From Paraliobacillus zengyii (lineage in GTDB: Bacteria > Bacillota > Bacilli > Bacillales > Amphibacillaceae), in NCBI RefSeq assembly GCF_003268595.1, contig NZ_CP029797.1:889501-953500 (forward strand): 64,000 nt of DNA. The letters run 5' to 3'. Below are positions 8,888 to 18,492 of this stretch, in pieces. The notes under the pieces were generated by a model. That model had not been told where the DNA came from, ran no database searches, and worked only from the letters and a program-made list of their open reading frames with translations. The translations under genes were made by a program, and so were the position numbers. Numbering within the stretch: position 1 is the first letter of the stretch; each line of letters starts with the position of its first letter.

Positions 8888-10142
8888 ATTTTGGATTGTC
8901 TTAGGACATACGTACTGGACACGATTTAAATCAAAATCATTTATCATTACAACAGCCATTTTCCTTGTGTTTATTATTGGATTAGCCAATGTGCAATCGA
9001 TTATAGATTTATTTGATAGTGATAATGAGCAAGATGTAGTTGCAATAATTGATGAAACTGAGGAAGTATACAACCTACTTGCTGAAAATATGGCATCAGA
9101 TGATAGTCTAGAATTAGAGCTATTTAATGGAACAGTAGAAGAAGCGGAAGAAAGCGTACAAGAGGAAGTTTACGTTGGTGTATTAAACATTGAATTGGAT
9201 CAAGATAATTTGCCAATTGCAACATATCATACTGCGCAGCTATCCAACAATTCCATTCAAATGCAATTAGAAACGCAATTACAGCAAATTAAAGTTGCAT
9301 TAGCTACTAATCAAGCTGGTATTGATCAAACTGTCTTGGAATCTATTTATTCACCTGTCAGTTTTGATACAGTAGCAATTGAAACAGCAGATGGAACAAC
9401 AGCAAAAACAGAAGAAGAATTAAGTGGTGCGCGTGGTCTCGTTTATGTGATTCTTTTCTTGTTATACTTTGCAGTTATCACGTACGGCAATATGATAGCG
9501 CAAGATATAGCAAATGAAAAATCCTCTCGTGTAATGGAAATATTAATTTCTAGTTCATCACCAGTAAGTCAAATGTTTGCGAAAATAATTGGAATTGCAC
9601 TACTGGGCTTAACTCAAATTGGTTTGTTTATGGTAGTAGGTTTTGTCATGCTTCAACAAAAACAAGATGAACTAGCAGGTGGTTTTTTTGATGCCTTTGG
9701 CTTGTCAGACATTTCGATTGCAACCTTTGTCTATGCAATAGTTTTCTTTTTGTTAGGTTATTTACTATATGCAACTTTGTCAGCAATGCTAGGTTCACTA
9801 GTTAGTCGAATAGAAGATGTGCAGCAATTAATGACACCAGTCATTTTACTCATAGTGGTTGCATTTATGCTAGCAATGTTTGGTCTCAGTGTACCTGAAT
9901 CGACTGTAATTACGGTGACTTCTTATATTCCATTCTTTACACCAATGGTTATGTTTCTACGTGTAGGGATGTTGGATGTGGCATTCTGGGAAGTTGCTAT
10001 AAGCATTGGAATTATGGTTGTAACGATAGCAATTTTAGCGATTATCGGAGCTAGAGTTTATCGTGGCGGTGTTCTAATGTATGGTCGTAGCGCCTCGTTA
10101 AAAGATTTTAAAAAAGCTTTTCAATTATCAAAAAAAGAATAG
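8880..10142 (+). CDS. yhaP: ABC-2 exporter permease YhaP (NatB-like)
   Basis: 420 residues from ATG 8880, chosen because AGGTGA (8870-8875) is well placed and the start overlaps the yhaQ stop by 8 nt; a start at 8847 would add 11 residues inside yhaQ. One N-terminal membrane helix (about 20-42), a large extracytoplasmic domain rich in Glu/Gln (about 43-180), then five helices, as in NatB/ABC-2 permeases. A coupling-helix-like segment IANEKSSRVMEILISS precedes helix 3, a hallmark of this family. A strong terminator follows, closing the two-gene operon. Confidence 0.88.
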   Translation: MNKFWIVLGHTYWTRFKSKSFIITTAIFLVFIIGLANVQSIIDLFDSDNEQDVVAIIDETEEVYNLLAENMASDDSLELELFNGTVEEAEESVQEEVYVGVLNIELDQDNLPIATYHTAQLSNNSIQMQLETQLQQIKVALATNQAGIDQTVLESIYSPVSFDTVAIETADGTTAKTEEELSGARGLVYVILFLLYFAVITYGNMIAQDIANEKSSRVMEILISSSSPVSQMFAKIIGIALLGLTQIGLFMVVGFVMLQQKQDELAGGFFDAFGLSDISIATFVYAIVFFLLGYLLYATLSAMLGSLVSRIEDVQQLMTPVILLIVVAFMLAMFGLSVPESTVITVTSYIPFFTPMVMFLRVGMLDVAFWEVAISIGIMVVTIAILAIIGARVYRGGVLMYGRSASLKDFKKAFQLSKKE

Positions 10143-10145
10143 GTT

Positions 10146-10180
10146 AAAAAAGCTTGTAACTTTGTTGCAAGCTTTTTTTA
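10146..10180 (+). terminator. Terminator after yhaQP
   Basis: Stem AAAAAAGCTTGTAAC / GTTGCAAGCTTTTTT with a 3-nt loop. Confidence 0.85.
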
Positions 10181-10359
10181 TTAACTCAATTATCTCAGTT
10201 GGCTGATTTAAGCTTGGAGTATACCTACTATATTGTTCGGTAGTCTTAAAATAAGCTGTTTCTAAAAGACTATGTTTTATTACGAAGCATCCATAAAATC
10301 CAACATAATGTTCCATGTGTCAGATTTATCATCAACTACGACGTAACAATCTGGTATTA

Positions 10360-10770
10360 CTCGCTACGTCAGCAAATGGTTTCGCTTTCCGTGGGCACAA
10401 CCTCAGCTATCTATAGAAGCAAAGAACGCTTCTATAGAGGATCTTCGGTTCGTGCTATTCCCACAGGAGTCTCAACCATTTGCTTCCTTCGCTGATTAGT
10501 GGATTTATTTTTAAGTGTAAGACAGAATCATGTCGAAATATTTTCAAGAAACTAATGATTAATGTGTTTATTTGTAGTTCATAAAATGTTTAAAGACAAA
10601 ACTAGCGGATCAAGTGAAATGGGCGACACTCCTGCAGGAACAGCAAATGTTTTCGATGGGATGAGTAATCGCAATCCCACGGGCTGAAGATCCACTCGGA
10701 AGCTTTTTTTCTTCCGAGTTAGCTGAAGCCGTGCCTGCGGAAAGGGAGCCCATTTCGCTTGAGGAGCGGG
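10360..10770. repeat. Paired palindrome locus A (elements A1 and A2)
   Basis: A1 (arms at 10371-10381 and 10474-10484, AGCAAATGGTT / AACCATTTGCT) and A2 (arms at 10611-10623 and 10749-10761) are convergent palindromes 126 nt apart. Each has a box reading CTTTCCGTGGGCAC (or the related CTGCGG form) on one arm and CCCACAGGAGTC / CTCCTGCAGGAAC on the other, and an inner self-complementary hairpin. A2 also has the side hairpin with the conserved loop TGCGATTACTC on the minus strand. The locus lies between the yhaP terminator and yhaO and is a near-identical inverted copy of locus E. Short reading frames across it are not genes. Confidence 0.85.
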
Positions 10771-10954
10771 CATAAATTCTGTTGTATTGCAATTTATATA
10801 AAGAATGTTATGTCGCAGTTTCTATCCAATTTGCCAGAGGAGTTGCCATGTTGAGTGCGCAAATTAAACTTCAAATTTGGTTTTTGAGATTTTCTTGTTA
10901 TGTCAACACATATATATAAATTTCACTTTACGAAAGTTGCATATTTATAATAAA

Positions 10955-10968
10955 CGAACGTGCATTCG
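10955..10968 (+). promoter_or_regulatory. Candidate LexA (SOS) box upstream of yhaO
   Basis: CGAACGTGCATTCG fits the Bacillus LexA consensus CGAACRNRYGTTYG at 13 of 14 positions. It sits inside the longer near-palindrome AACGAACGTGCATTCGTT (10953-10970). It lies about 60 nt before the yhaO start and directly after a TATAATA stretch (about 10946). My recollection is that the B. subtilis yhaO operon is also in the SOS regulon. Confidence 0.6.
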
Positions 10969-11028
10969 TTCTGTCTGTCTGCTACAATAAAAGTAAAATT
11001 ACATGTAAAACTAGAGAGGAATTTTTTT

Positions 11029-12267
11029 ATGCAAGAAAACATTTCTTTTATCCATTGTGCGGATTTACATATAGATAGCCCGTTTGTGGGCCTAAGTTAT
11101 TTACCAGATAAACTTTTACAAGAAGTGAAAAAGAGTACATTTGACGCATTAAACCGCTTGGTTGAAACAGCTATTGCCAAACAAGTCGACTTTGTTCTAA
11201 TGGTTGGGGATATCTTTGATCAAACAGTGCAAAGTGTTTATGCACAAATGCAATTTTTGAAAGCATGTGAAGTTTTAGAAAAAGAGAATATTATGGTATA
11301 TGTTTCATTTGGAAACCATGATTATCTTAATCGTAATTTATTAACTTTCCAATTTCCAGATAATGTTCGATTGTTTACAGAAGAGAATGTTCAATCTTTT
11401 ATTTTTGAAAGAGACCAAAAACAAGTGGCGACTATATATGGATTCAGCTATTTGCAACGAGCCGTTATAGAGAACAAAACAGAGCAATATAAAATAGTAA
11501 GTGATACACCTTATCATATTGCCATGCTTCATGGTAGTGTGGCACAGCAAACAGACCATGATACGTACGCACCATTTCAATTAAGTGAATTGACGGAAAA
11601 GGGATTTGATTATTGGGCATTAGGTCATATACATAAACGGCAGCAACTTAAAAATGACCCGCCAGTAGTATATGCCGGAAATACACAAGGACGTTCTAAA
11701 AAAGAAACAGGAGAAAAAGGCTGTTACCATGTTGAATTAGGGGAAAACAGTAATTCCTTGACATTTTGCCCACTTCAAGTAATTCGTTTTGAAGATATTG
11801 AAGTTGATTTAAAAATGTGTACGAGCTTACAAGCTTTAGAGCAAATTGTTGATGAAGAAGTCCAGCAAATAGCTACTCTATTTGGAAAATCAGTTATTAG
11901 GTTGCGTTTTTATAATTACATAGAAGATGTGGAAACATGGTACTACGAAGAGATGTTAACAGATGTGATTGAGTTTATTAATGAGAAAATGATGAGTTAT
12001 CAAGACTGGGTGTGGATTCAAGAAGTTAAACTATCTAAACAGAATCGTACAGATAAGGAGAAATTGCGTCAAGGCGAGGATTTCCTAGGGGAATTATTGC
12101 GAACTTTTGACGAAGATAAGGATTTTGATGAAACAGTTAAATCTGTATGGAAACATCGTCAAGCAAGAAAATTCCTAGAAAAGTTAACAGACGAAGAAAA
12201 GATGGAAGTTAAGACAGAGGCAGAAAATCTGTTAATCTATCAACTGTTAAGGAAGGAAGAAAGATGA
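11029..12267 (+). CDS. yhaO: SbcD-like DNA exonuclease / metallophosphoesterase YhaO
   Basis: 412 residues from ATG 11029 (AGAGAGGA 8 nt upstream); an upstream in-frame start would place coding sequence over the SOS-like box. The five calcineurin-like motifs are present: HCADLHIDSP (residues 9-18), VGDIFD, SFGNHDY, LHGS and GHIHKR, which bind the two metals of Mre11/SbcD nucleases. The partner ATPase gene yhaN overlaps by 4 nt, so the two products should form an Mre11-Rad50-like complex acting on DNA ends. The SOS-like box upstream agrees with a repair role. Confidence 0.9.
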   Translation: MQENISFIHCADLHIDSPFVGLSYLPDKLLQEVKKSTFDALNRLVETAIAKQVDFVLMVGDIFDQTVQSVYAQMQFLKACEVLEKENIMVYVSFGNHDYLNRNLLTFQFPDNVRLFTEENVQSFIFERDQKQVATIYGFSYLQRAVIENKTEQYKIVSDTPYHIAMLHGSVAQQTDHDTYAPFQLSELTEKGFDYWALGHIHKRQQLKNDPPVVYAGNTQGRSKKETGEKGCYHVELGENSNSLTFCPLQVIRFEDIEVDLKMCTSLQALEQIVDEEVQQIATLFGKSVIRLRFYNYIEDVETWYYEEMLTDVIEFINEKMMSYQDWVWIQEVKLSKQNRTDKEKLRQGEDFLGELLRTFDEDKDFDETVKSVWKHRQARKFLEKLTDEEKMEVKTEAENLLIYQLLRKEER

Positions 12268-15206
12268 AAATATTAGAGGCAAATATATTTGGATTTGGCA
12301 AGTGGAAGCAAGTTACTTTTGATCTATCAGGTGCTTCTTTTATTGTAATTGCTGGACAAAATGAATCAGGGAAATCAACGTTAAGACAATTTATGCTATT
12401 TATCTTATTTGGAATGCCACCTAAACAGCGTAGTCAGTTTCTACCGAAAACTGGAGGGGAAATGGGTGGTACGTTAAAGATTCAGACAAAAGATGTAGGG
12501 GTTTTTACAATTGAGCGCATTCATGACCGAAACAAAGCACAGGCAACCTGTTATGATCAAGATGGTATGGTACATGGAGAAGAGTGGTTAAAAGAAAGAC
12601 TAAGTGGTGTGGATGCACAAACATTTGCTGATATTTTTTCTTTTGATTCTATTTCTCTTCAACGCTTACAACAAATAAAACAAACAGATATTGGCGAAGT
12701 ATTGCTAGGTGTTGGTATGACGGGAACGGATCAAATATATTGGACAGAAAAATGGTTAGATCAACAATTACAAGATTTGTTTAGGCCACAAGGAAAAAAA
12801 CCAGCGATGAATCAATTGATTGATACAATGGAAGAAAAAAGAAAACAGTTAGAACAAATGGAACAAGAGACACAACTTTATAAAGAGAAACAAAAAATTA
12901 AAGTATCTTTAGAAGAGACAGTAGCAATTTCCCAAGAAAAAAGTGAGCGTTTACGTAAAGAAAAGCAAAAAACGGAACAAAAACTACAGCTACATGAAGT
13001 GATTGAAGCTTTTCATCACACACAAAATAAGTTAAGCGATTTACCAGAAGAGATTTCTTTTCCAGAGAATGGCCTGGAACGTTATCAGCAGATAAAAGAA
13101 CAAATATTACCATTAAAAAGTGAGTTAACCGTAATAAACTTGAATATAGAAAAAGAGACAAAGCAACTCCAAGAGATAAATAATAAACAATTATCTACAG
13201 CCTCAATAGATGAATTAGAAAAGCTTAAGGACCAACGTTATGTGTATCATGAGAATTTAAACAAGTATTCATTTAACGTACAAGCACAAGAAGAATTAGC
13301 TAGACAGTTAACGCATGAAATGGAACAATTACAGATCGGTCTGACTTTGGAGCAATTATCAGATTTATCCTTACCGTTTGCTACAGAGGATATATGGCAG
13401 CATTTAAAAGAAGAACAAGAAGACGTAAGGGCAGGGTTAGCTCAGATAGAAACAGAATTAAAGGAGATCCAAGAGAATAAAGGATTATTAGAAAAAGAAC
13501 GAGAAACACTTGAAAATAAACAACTCGATCAAGCTACTATCAACGAATTGAACAAACAAATAGAGGATTATCAAAAATCACTGTCTAGCAATCAACAACA
13601 GAATAATAATTGGGAAACGCTTAGAAACAAGAGATTGAAGAGTACAAACCGTTTTAGTTTTTATAGTTTAATTCTACTAGTAATAAGCACTATAGCGGGA
13701 TTTCTATTATCTAATTACTATTTATATGCTATAAGTGCATTTTTTTTAGTAATTGGTTCGATACATCAGGTTTTTACACGTCAATCTATTCAGGCTATGG
13801 AACCGCTATTTGATCGTCATAAACAAGTGGATACCAATCATGCTAGTAGTACAGAGAATATTAAGGAAACAGAAAACGTGATAGCCGAACAAGTTGAATT
13901 GAACAAAAGATTAACAAAAATAAATGATAGTCTAAGAAATATTCAATTAGCAAAGTTAAAAGCAGATGAAAGAAGACAATTTTTCATACAAAGAAAAACT
14001 ATCTTAGAATCAAAAAGTAAGGAGCAAATGGAACAATTTCCTTTTCTAAAAGAAATATCAGTCGGTTATTGGTCAAAGCTTTTTAATCATCTAACAAAAG
14101 TAGTAGAAAAAGTAGACAACTTGGACAAACTAAATAAAGATATCTTGCAAGCAAGTAAGGATATTAATAATTATGAACAGTGGTTAGCGAATGTTTTTCA
14201 TTTGAATTATCAAACACAATCACATCAACCTACTAAAATGCTTGAGTTGATAATTGATGAAGTTGATAATCAAAAACACTTAAAACAAAGAGAAAAACTG
14301 TTACATAATAATAGAACAAATTTAATAACACAACGAGAAACAATTGAATCAAGAATCAAGCCATACGAGCATGAGATTAATCAATTATGGAATAAGGCAA
14401 ACGTAAGTGATGAAGAAAGTTATATAGCTAAAGGATATCAAAAGGAAGAATTAGTAAAAAAGAGTACAGATTTAAAGTCGTATGAACGGCAAATTAATAC
14501 GTTTTTATCTAAAGAAGAATGGGAAAGATTATTAGCAGGAGAGCAAATTCAAAAGCATGAGATAGAAAATGCACTATATCAAATTACAAATAAGTTAAAA
14601 GAAGTACAGAGTCAAATCGAAATGAATCAACAACGATTAGCAGACATTCATTCTGAAATAAGGCGGGTTGAAATATCGACGTCATTTCAAGATGAGAAAC
14701 ATCACTATTATGAGTTGAAAAATGAACTACAGGAACAGGCAAAACAATGGGCTACCTATCAATTAGCTAAGGAAAAATTACAAGAGACAAAAAATATTTA
14801 TCAACGCTCTTTTTTACCGAAAGTATTGGAACAAACAACCGAACACTTTAAAAAATTAACAGACGAAAAGTATAAAAGTGTTTTCCTTACAGATCAAGAG
14901 TCAATGTTACAAGTAGAAGATGTTTTAGGATTACGTTTTATCGTGACTGAGTTATCACAGGGAACAAGAGATCAATTGTATATTGCCTTGCGCATTGCTT
15001 TAAGTGAAATGATACAAAAAAAACAACAAATGCCATTTTTTATTGATGATGCATTTGTTCATTTCGATCCAAATCGTTTGGATAAGATGTATGCGATCTT
15101 TAAGCAACTAAGTACGAAACAACAAATTATCTTATTTACTAGTGACTATAATTGGAGTAGTGAAACAGTCTATGATGGGTATGACTTTCAATTGGTTCGA
15201 ATTTAA
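12264..15206 (+). CDS. yhaN: SbcC/Rad50-like ATPase YhaN with membrane hairpin in the coiled coil
   Basis: 980 residues. N-terminal Walker A GQNESGKST (about 31-39), two long coiled-coil stretches rich in Lys/Glu/Gln (about 185-455 and 520-870), then the ABC signature LSQGTRDQL (about 897) and Walker B FFIDDAFVHFD (about 928). Where Rad50/SbcC carries a zinc hook (CxxC), this protein instead has a hydrophobic hairpin (about 465-503, two segments separated by SNYYLY). This suggests that the coiled-coil tip sits in the membrane. ATG overlaps the yhaO stop (ATGA). It ends the operon; a hairpin follows. Confidence 0.9.
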   Translation: MKILEANIFGFGKWKQVTFDLSGASFIVIAGQNESGKSTLRQFMLFILFGMPPKQRSQFLPKTGGEMGGTLKIQTKDVGVFTIERIHDRNKAQATCYDQDGMVHGEEWLKERLSGVDAQTFADIFSFDSISLQRLQQIKQTDIGEVLLGVGMTGTDQIYWTEKWLDQQLQDLFRPQGKKPAMNQLIDTMEEKRKQLEQMEQETQLYKEKQKIKVSLEETVAISQEKSERLRKEKQKTEQKLQLHEVIEAFHHTQNKLSDLPEEISFPENGLERYQQIKEQILPLKSELTVINLNIEKETKQLQEINNKQLSTASIDELEKLKDQRYVYHENLNKYSFNVQAQEELARQLTHEMEQLQIGLTLEQLSDLSLPFATEDIWQHLKEEQEDVRAGLAQIETELKEIQENKGLLEKERETLENKQLDQATINELNKQIEDYQKSLSSNQQQNNNWETLRNKRLKSTNRFSFYSLILLVISTIAGFLLSNYYLYAISAFFLVIGSIHQVFTRQSIQAMEPLFDRHKQVDTNHASSTENIKETENVIAEQVELNKRLTKINDSLRNIQLAKLKADERRQFFIQRKTILESKSKEQMEQFPFLKEISVGYWSKLFNHLTKVVEKVDNLDKLNKDILQASKDINNYEQWLANVFHLNYQTQSHQPTKMLELIIDEVDNQKHLKQREKLLHNNRTNLITQRETIESRIKPYEHEINQLWNKANVSDEESYIAKGYQKEELVKKSTDLKSYERQINTFLSKEEWERLLAGEQIQKHEIENALYQITNKLKEVQSQIEMNQQRLADIHSEIRRVEISTSFQDEKHHYYELKNELQEQAKQWATYQLAKEKLQETKNIYQRSFLPKVLEQTTEHFKKLTDEKYKSVFLTDQESMLQVEDVLGLRFIVTELSQGTRDQLYIALRIALSEMIQKKQQMPFFIDDAFVHFDPNRLDKMYAIFKQLSTKQQIILFTSDYNWSSETVYDGYDFQLVRI

Positions 15207-15213
15207 CTTATTA

Positions 15214-15251
15214 TTACACATAATTTAATATTTTTATTAAATCATGTGTAA
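15214..15251 (+). terminator. Hairpin after yhaN
   Basis: Stem TTACACAT / ATGTGTAA, extended by ATTTAAT / ATTAAAT. There is no clean T-run after it, so its role as a terminator is likely but not certain. Confidence 0.5.
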
Positions 15252-15329
15252 ACTATTGGAAAAGTTAGCGTTTGCATTTAAGATAGGTAGTGTCAGATTA
15301 AAAATTTTCACATGTTGGAGGAGCAAATA

Positions 15330-15884
15330 GTGCCAAGTTATCAAGGTAAAGAGGAATGGATAGGTTATGAAGAGATAATGGATAAGTTTATCCAAGTAAT
15401 AGCAAAGAATATGAATCTTTATGGAATTACACCATCTGTTGGTCGTTTATATGGCACATTATATTTCAATGATGGTCCAATGACTTTGGATGAAATGCGT
15501 GATGCCTTAGAAATGAGTAAGACAAGTATGTCAACAGGTGTAAGAGCGTTGTCAGAAATGAAAATGGTTGAACCTGCATTTAAAAAAGGTGAAAGAAAGG
15601 ATTTATATAAATCTGAAGAAGACTGGTATAAATCATTCACATCTTTATTTGGTAACCGTTGGAGTCACCATACAGAATCAAACATTGAAGAAGCAGAAGA
15701 AACAATCCAAGCATTAGAACGGATTCGTCAACAGACAGATGAACAAGATTTAATTGATAAAATCACATTGGATATTGATCGTCTGCGCTATGCTCAAAAT
15801 TACTATAAATGGTTAATAAGGTTTATTAACGTTGTTGAATCTGGTGAAATTTTTAATTTTATACCAAAAGATGATATTGAGTGA
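15330..15884 (+). CDS. GbsR/MarR-family transcriptional regulator
   Basis: 184 residues from GTG 15330. GGAGGAG (15317-15323) is spaced 7 nt from this GTG, while the ATG at 15312 would lie inside that ribosome binding site. The winged-helix region (about 45-95: MTLDEMRDALEMSKTSMS, then KKGERKDLY) is that of the GbsR/OpcR branch of MarR proteins, which sense choline or compatible-solute state and repress glycine-betaine synthesis or uptake genes. Here no gbsAB or opu gene is adjacent; the gene is isolated between terminators. A paralogue lies at 19478-19981. Confidence 0.82.
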   Translation: MPSYQGKEEWIGYEEIMDKFIQVIAKNMNLYGITPSVGRLYGTLYFNDGPMTLDEMRDALEMSKTSMSTGVRALSEMKMVEPAFKKGERKDLYKSEEDWYKSFTSLFGNRWSHHTESNIEEAEETIQALERIRQQTDEQDLIDKITLDIDRLRYAQNYYKWLIRFINVVESGEIFNFIPKDDIE

Positions 15885-15933
15885 AAAAATAAAGTAGGTA
15901 AGGAAAAGGATCCTTAACCTACTTTATTTTTTC
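15884..15933. terminator. Bidirectional terminator between gbsR-like gene and yhaM
   Basis: About 20-bp stem with loop AAAGGA, A-run and T-run on either side. Confidence 0.9.
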
Positions 15934-17151
15934 AGTGTTTTCATAACGGCTGTCTAAATAATCAACGATGTGTATGATATAACCCTCCATTGTTTGCGGT
16001 TGTCTGACCGCAGCTCCCCATTCAGGTAAGCCATGGTGGCAAAGGATACAATGTGACATATTGTGGATTGCCTCAATAGGAACGACTATTTTATCCGTTT
16101 CAATTACTTTTGTAAGTAATAAGACACCATAAGGGATATGACCAACGAGAACACCTAATGGGTCCATCGTTATACCGGCCTGTTTTCGGTCTTGTGTAAT
16201 GCTCATATCCGCTGTCGGATACAAAAAGGAAAATGGATCAAACGATTTACCTGCATAATCATATTCTAATAATTTCCCTATATCATGATATAAAATACTT
16301 GTGATTAATAGATCAGCATTAAGTGGTGTTTCATGGTGCTTCATCATTCCTTGCAACATGTGATAAAGGTGGTCAATTGTATCTTTCCATACTGTAGCAT
16401 GTTGATTGTCTATTTCGTCTTGAAAGTTTGACCATAACTCATTTTTATAGGCCTTTTCCACAACATTAATTAATTTTATCGTTGCTTGAAAAGGATTGGC
16501 ATCCAATGTTGTAATATAACGTGCAAAACGCATTAACCCAACAGTATGTTTTAATAAGCCCCCTAAATAATTATGATGGTAGCCTTTTGCAGCAGGTGCC
16601 ATACGAAAGTCTTTCCAAAATCGTCGCAAAGCGGCAAATGCAATTTCCTTATATGGATCGGATAATTCAGATAAGTAAGCAAATAACTCTGTTGTTAAAT
16701 CTTCTAAGCTCTGTTGTGTGTAAGGTAAAAGCGTAAATGGATTTACTTCTTCTTTACATACTTGTATCTTTTGAATAGTGACCGATTTATTACCTAGGAA
16801 CGCATCAACAACTCCCTCAATGTCAAATACAGTATATTTTTCTAGAAGAGGTAGGTTCTCTGTGATTGCCCCTTGATTATCCCACATTTTAGCTTGTATC
16901 ATTCCGTTATTATTACTGAAAGATAAACGTAAATATTGTTTGTTTGTTTTCGTTAACTTCACCTCAAAATCATTTAACAACAAACGTTCTTTTACTTTAG
17001 TACCCTGTTCTTCTTCTTGGATATTGAAGAAAGACTCCCCATTAGGCAAATTAGGTGGGGGAAACGATTCAAGGATTTCTTGTTTCTTTTCTGCTGAAAT
17101 AGAATATGTTATTGGTACAAATTGATAAAAGTATGTTGTATCTTCTGGCAT
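15919..17151 (-). CDS. yhaM: 3'-5' exoribonuclease YhaM, enlarged form
   Basis: 410 residues, against about 314 for B. subtilis YhaM. An N-terminal extension of roughly 60 residues precedes an OB-fold nucleic-acid binding region (about 60-135). A C-terminal HD domain has HHNYLGGLLKHTVG (about 190-203), SILYHDIGKLLEYDYAG and a late CHHGLPEWG. There is also an insertion of about 45 residues between the first His motif and the HD motif. YhaM-family enzymes degrade RNA (and ssDNA) from the 3' end with a metal-dependent HD site. It sits next to prsA as in B. subtilis, but convergent to the gbsR-like gene instead of in the yhaON operon. Confidence 0.8.
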   Translation of the reverse strand: MPEDTTYFYQFVPITYSISAEKKQEILESFPPPNLPNGESFFNIQEEEQGTKVKERLLLNDFEVKLTKTNKQYLRLSFSNNNGMIQAKMWDNQGAITENLPLLEKYTVFDIEGVVDAFLGNKSVTIQKIQVCKEEVNPFTLLPYTQQSLEDLTTELFAYLSELSDPYKEIAFAALRRFWKDFRMAPAAKGYHHNYLGGLLKHTVGLMRFARYITTLDANPFQATIKLINVVEKAYKNELWSNFQDEIDNQHATVWKDTIDHLYHMLQGMMKHHETPLNADLLITSILYHDIGKLLEYDYAGKSFDPFSFLYPTADMSITQDRKQAGITMDPLGVLVGHIPYGVLLLTKVIETDKIVVPIEAIHNMSHCILCHHGLPEWGAAVRQPQTMEGYIIHIVDYLDSRYENTEKIK

Positions 17152-17314
17152 GCTCTATCACTCCATTATAAAAAAAGATCAGTAGTTCATTTTTGTGTTT
17201 AAATAAAAGCTAACATTAGAGTGGTTTAACAAAGACTAAACCCTTTTGAATTAGTGTAACTTCATTGTATCGTAATTAGAGACGATTGCGTAGAAAAATT
17301 GTAATAAGTAGAAA

Positions 17315-17350
17315 AAAGACTAGCATCATTTACTCTAATGCTAGTCTTTA
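17315..17350 (-). terminator. Terminator after prsA
   Basis: Stem AAAGACTAGCAT / ATGCTAGTCTTT; on the minus strand it is followed by a T-rich run. Confidence 0.8.
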
Positions 17351-17359
17351 GTCTTATAA

Positions 17360-18238
17360 TTATTCTGTAGCAGTTTCTTCTTCAGCTGTAAATAAGTCTT
17401 CGAATTCTTCGATTTTAACATCGATATCAGCGTCTTCCATTAATTGATCTAATTTCTCTTGTGCAGCTGTATCGTCAACCTTAGTTAAAGCAATTTCATC
17501 GCGAATATCATCACGAATGTCTTCTAAAGGTTCAGGAGCTTCTTCTGCATCACGCTTGTCCGTTACTTGAATGATGTGCCATCCATTAGTTGTTTCTACA
17601 GGGTCGCTGATTGCGTCAACTTCCATGCTGTAAGCAGCTTCCTCAAATTCTGCTACCATGTCGCCAGCAGTGAAGTAGCCTAAACTTCCACCTTCAGCAG
17701 CAGAAGCTGTATCGGTAGAATTTTCTTCAGCTAATGTAGCGAAGTCAGCACCATCATCTAATTGTGCTTTAATGTCAATTGCTGTTTCTTCATCAGCTAC
17801 TAAAATGTGACTTGCTTCAATTTCAGTTTGCATTCTCTCATAACGTTGCTCGATTTCTTCATCTGTAACTTCTATATCTTCAATTAAAGCCTCTTGTTGT
17901 AAAAGTTGAAGTTTTAAATCTTCACGAAAAGCCTCTTCATCAGCATAACCACTTGATGTTAAGATTGTTTCCCATTGATCGCCGTATTGATCTTTATATA
18001 CTTGTAATTGTTCATCTAACTGATCTTCATCTACTTCATAGTTGTCTTCTAAAATAGTTTGGGTTACCATCTGCTCTAAAACAGTACTTCCACTAAGTTC
18101 TTTTAACTCCTCATAAAAGGCCTCTTGAGTAATGTTACCTGAAGCTGTTTCTACTACTGTTTCGGAATCGTCGGATGAACATGCAGATAATGTGATCATC
18201 CCAGCTGCTATAGTTGCTGCGATAGCTAGTTTTTTCAT
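17360..18238 (-). CDS. prsA: PrsA foldase, peptidyl-prolyl isomerase lipoprotein
   Basis: 292 residues. Lipoprotein signal with lipobox LSAC (Cys20). A SurA-like N-terminal domain is followed by a parvulin domain (about 135-228; EASHILVADEE at its start, GGSLGYFTAGDMV and GWHIIQVTDK inside) and an acidic C-terminal helix region. Anchored on the outer face of the membrane, it assists folding of secreted proteins and penicillin-binding proteins. The sequence is very rich in Asp/Glu, in line with a salt-adapted secretome. Monocistronic, with its own terminator. Confidence 0.95.
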   Translation of the reverse strand: MKKLAIAATIAAGMITLSACSSDDSETVVETASGNITQEAFYEELKELSGSTVLEQMVTQTILEDNYEVDEDQLDEQLQVYKDQYGDQWETILTSSGYADEEAFREDLKLQLLQQEALIEDIEVTDEEIEQRYERMQTEIEASHILVADEETAIDIKAQLDDGADFATLAEENSTDTASAAEGGSLGYFTAGDMVAEFEEAAYSMEVDAISDPVETTNGWHIIQVTDKRDAEEAPEPLEDIRDDIRDEIALTKVDDTAAQEKLDQLMEDADIDVKIEEFEDLFTAEEETATE

Positions 18239-18433
18239 TCTATTACACTCCTAATCTCTATTCTAATTTTATATGGCTAATTAGTGCGCCCATGAGATAA
18301 TATAACACATTTCAAAAAAAAAAAAAACACTCTACATTGAAATTACTCACTTTTTACATATTTTAAAATCTTTGTCTATATACTACTGTGATCAACTTTA
18401 ACTAGAGGATAAAAGCGTATGTGATTTAAAAAT

Positions 18434-18471
18434 AGAAAGAGGACACGATAATTTATCGTGTCCTCTTTCTA
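18434..18471 (-). terminator. Terminator after small membrane gene
   Basis: Perfect 17-bp stem AGAAAGAGGACACGATA with its complement and a 3-nt loop, followed on the minus strand by ATTTTT. Confidence 0.85.
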
Positions 18472-18492
18472 TTTCATTATATAGAGTGATTG

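Noticed and set aside
10128..10316. Minus-strand frame of 62 codons after yhaP
   Set aside because: It runs through the yhaQP terminator hairpin and has no ribosome binding site.
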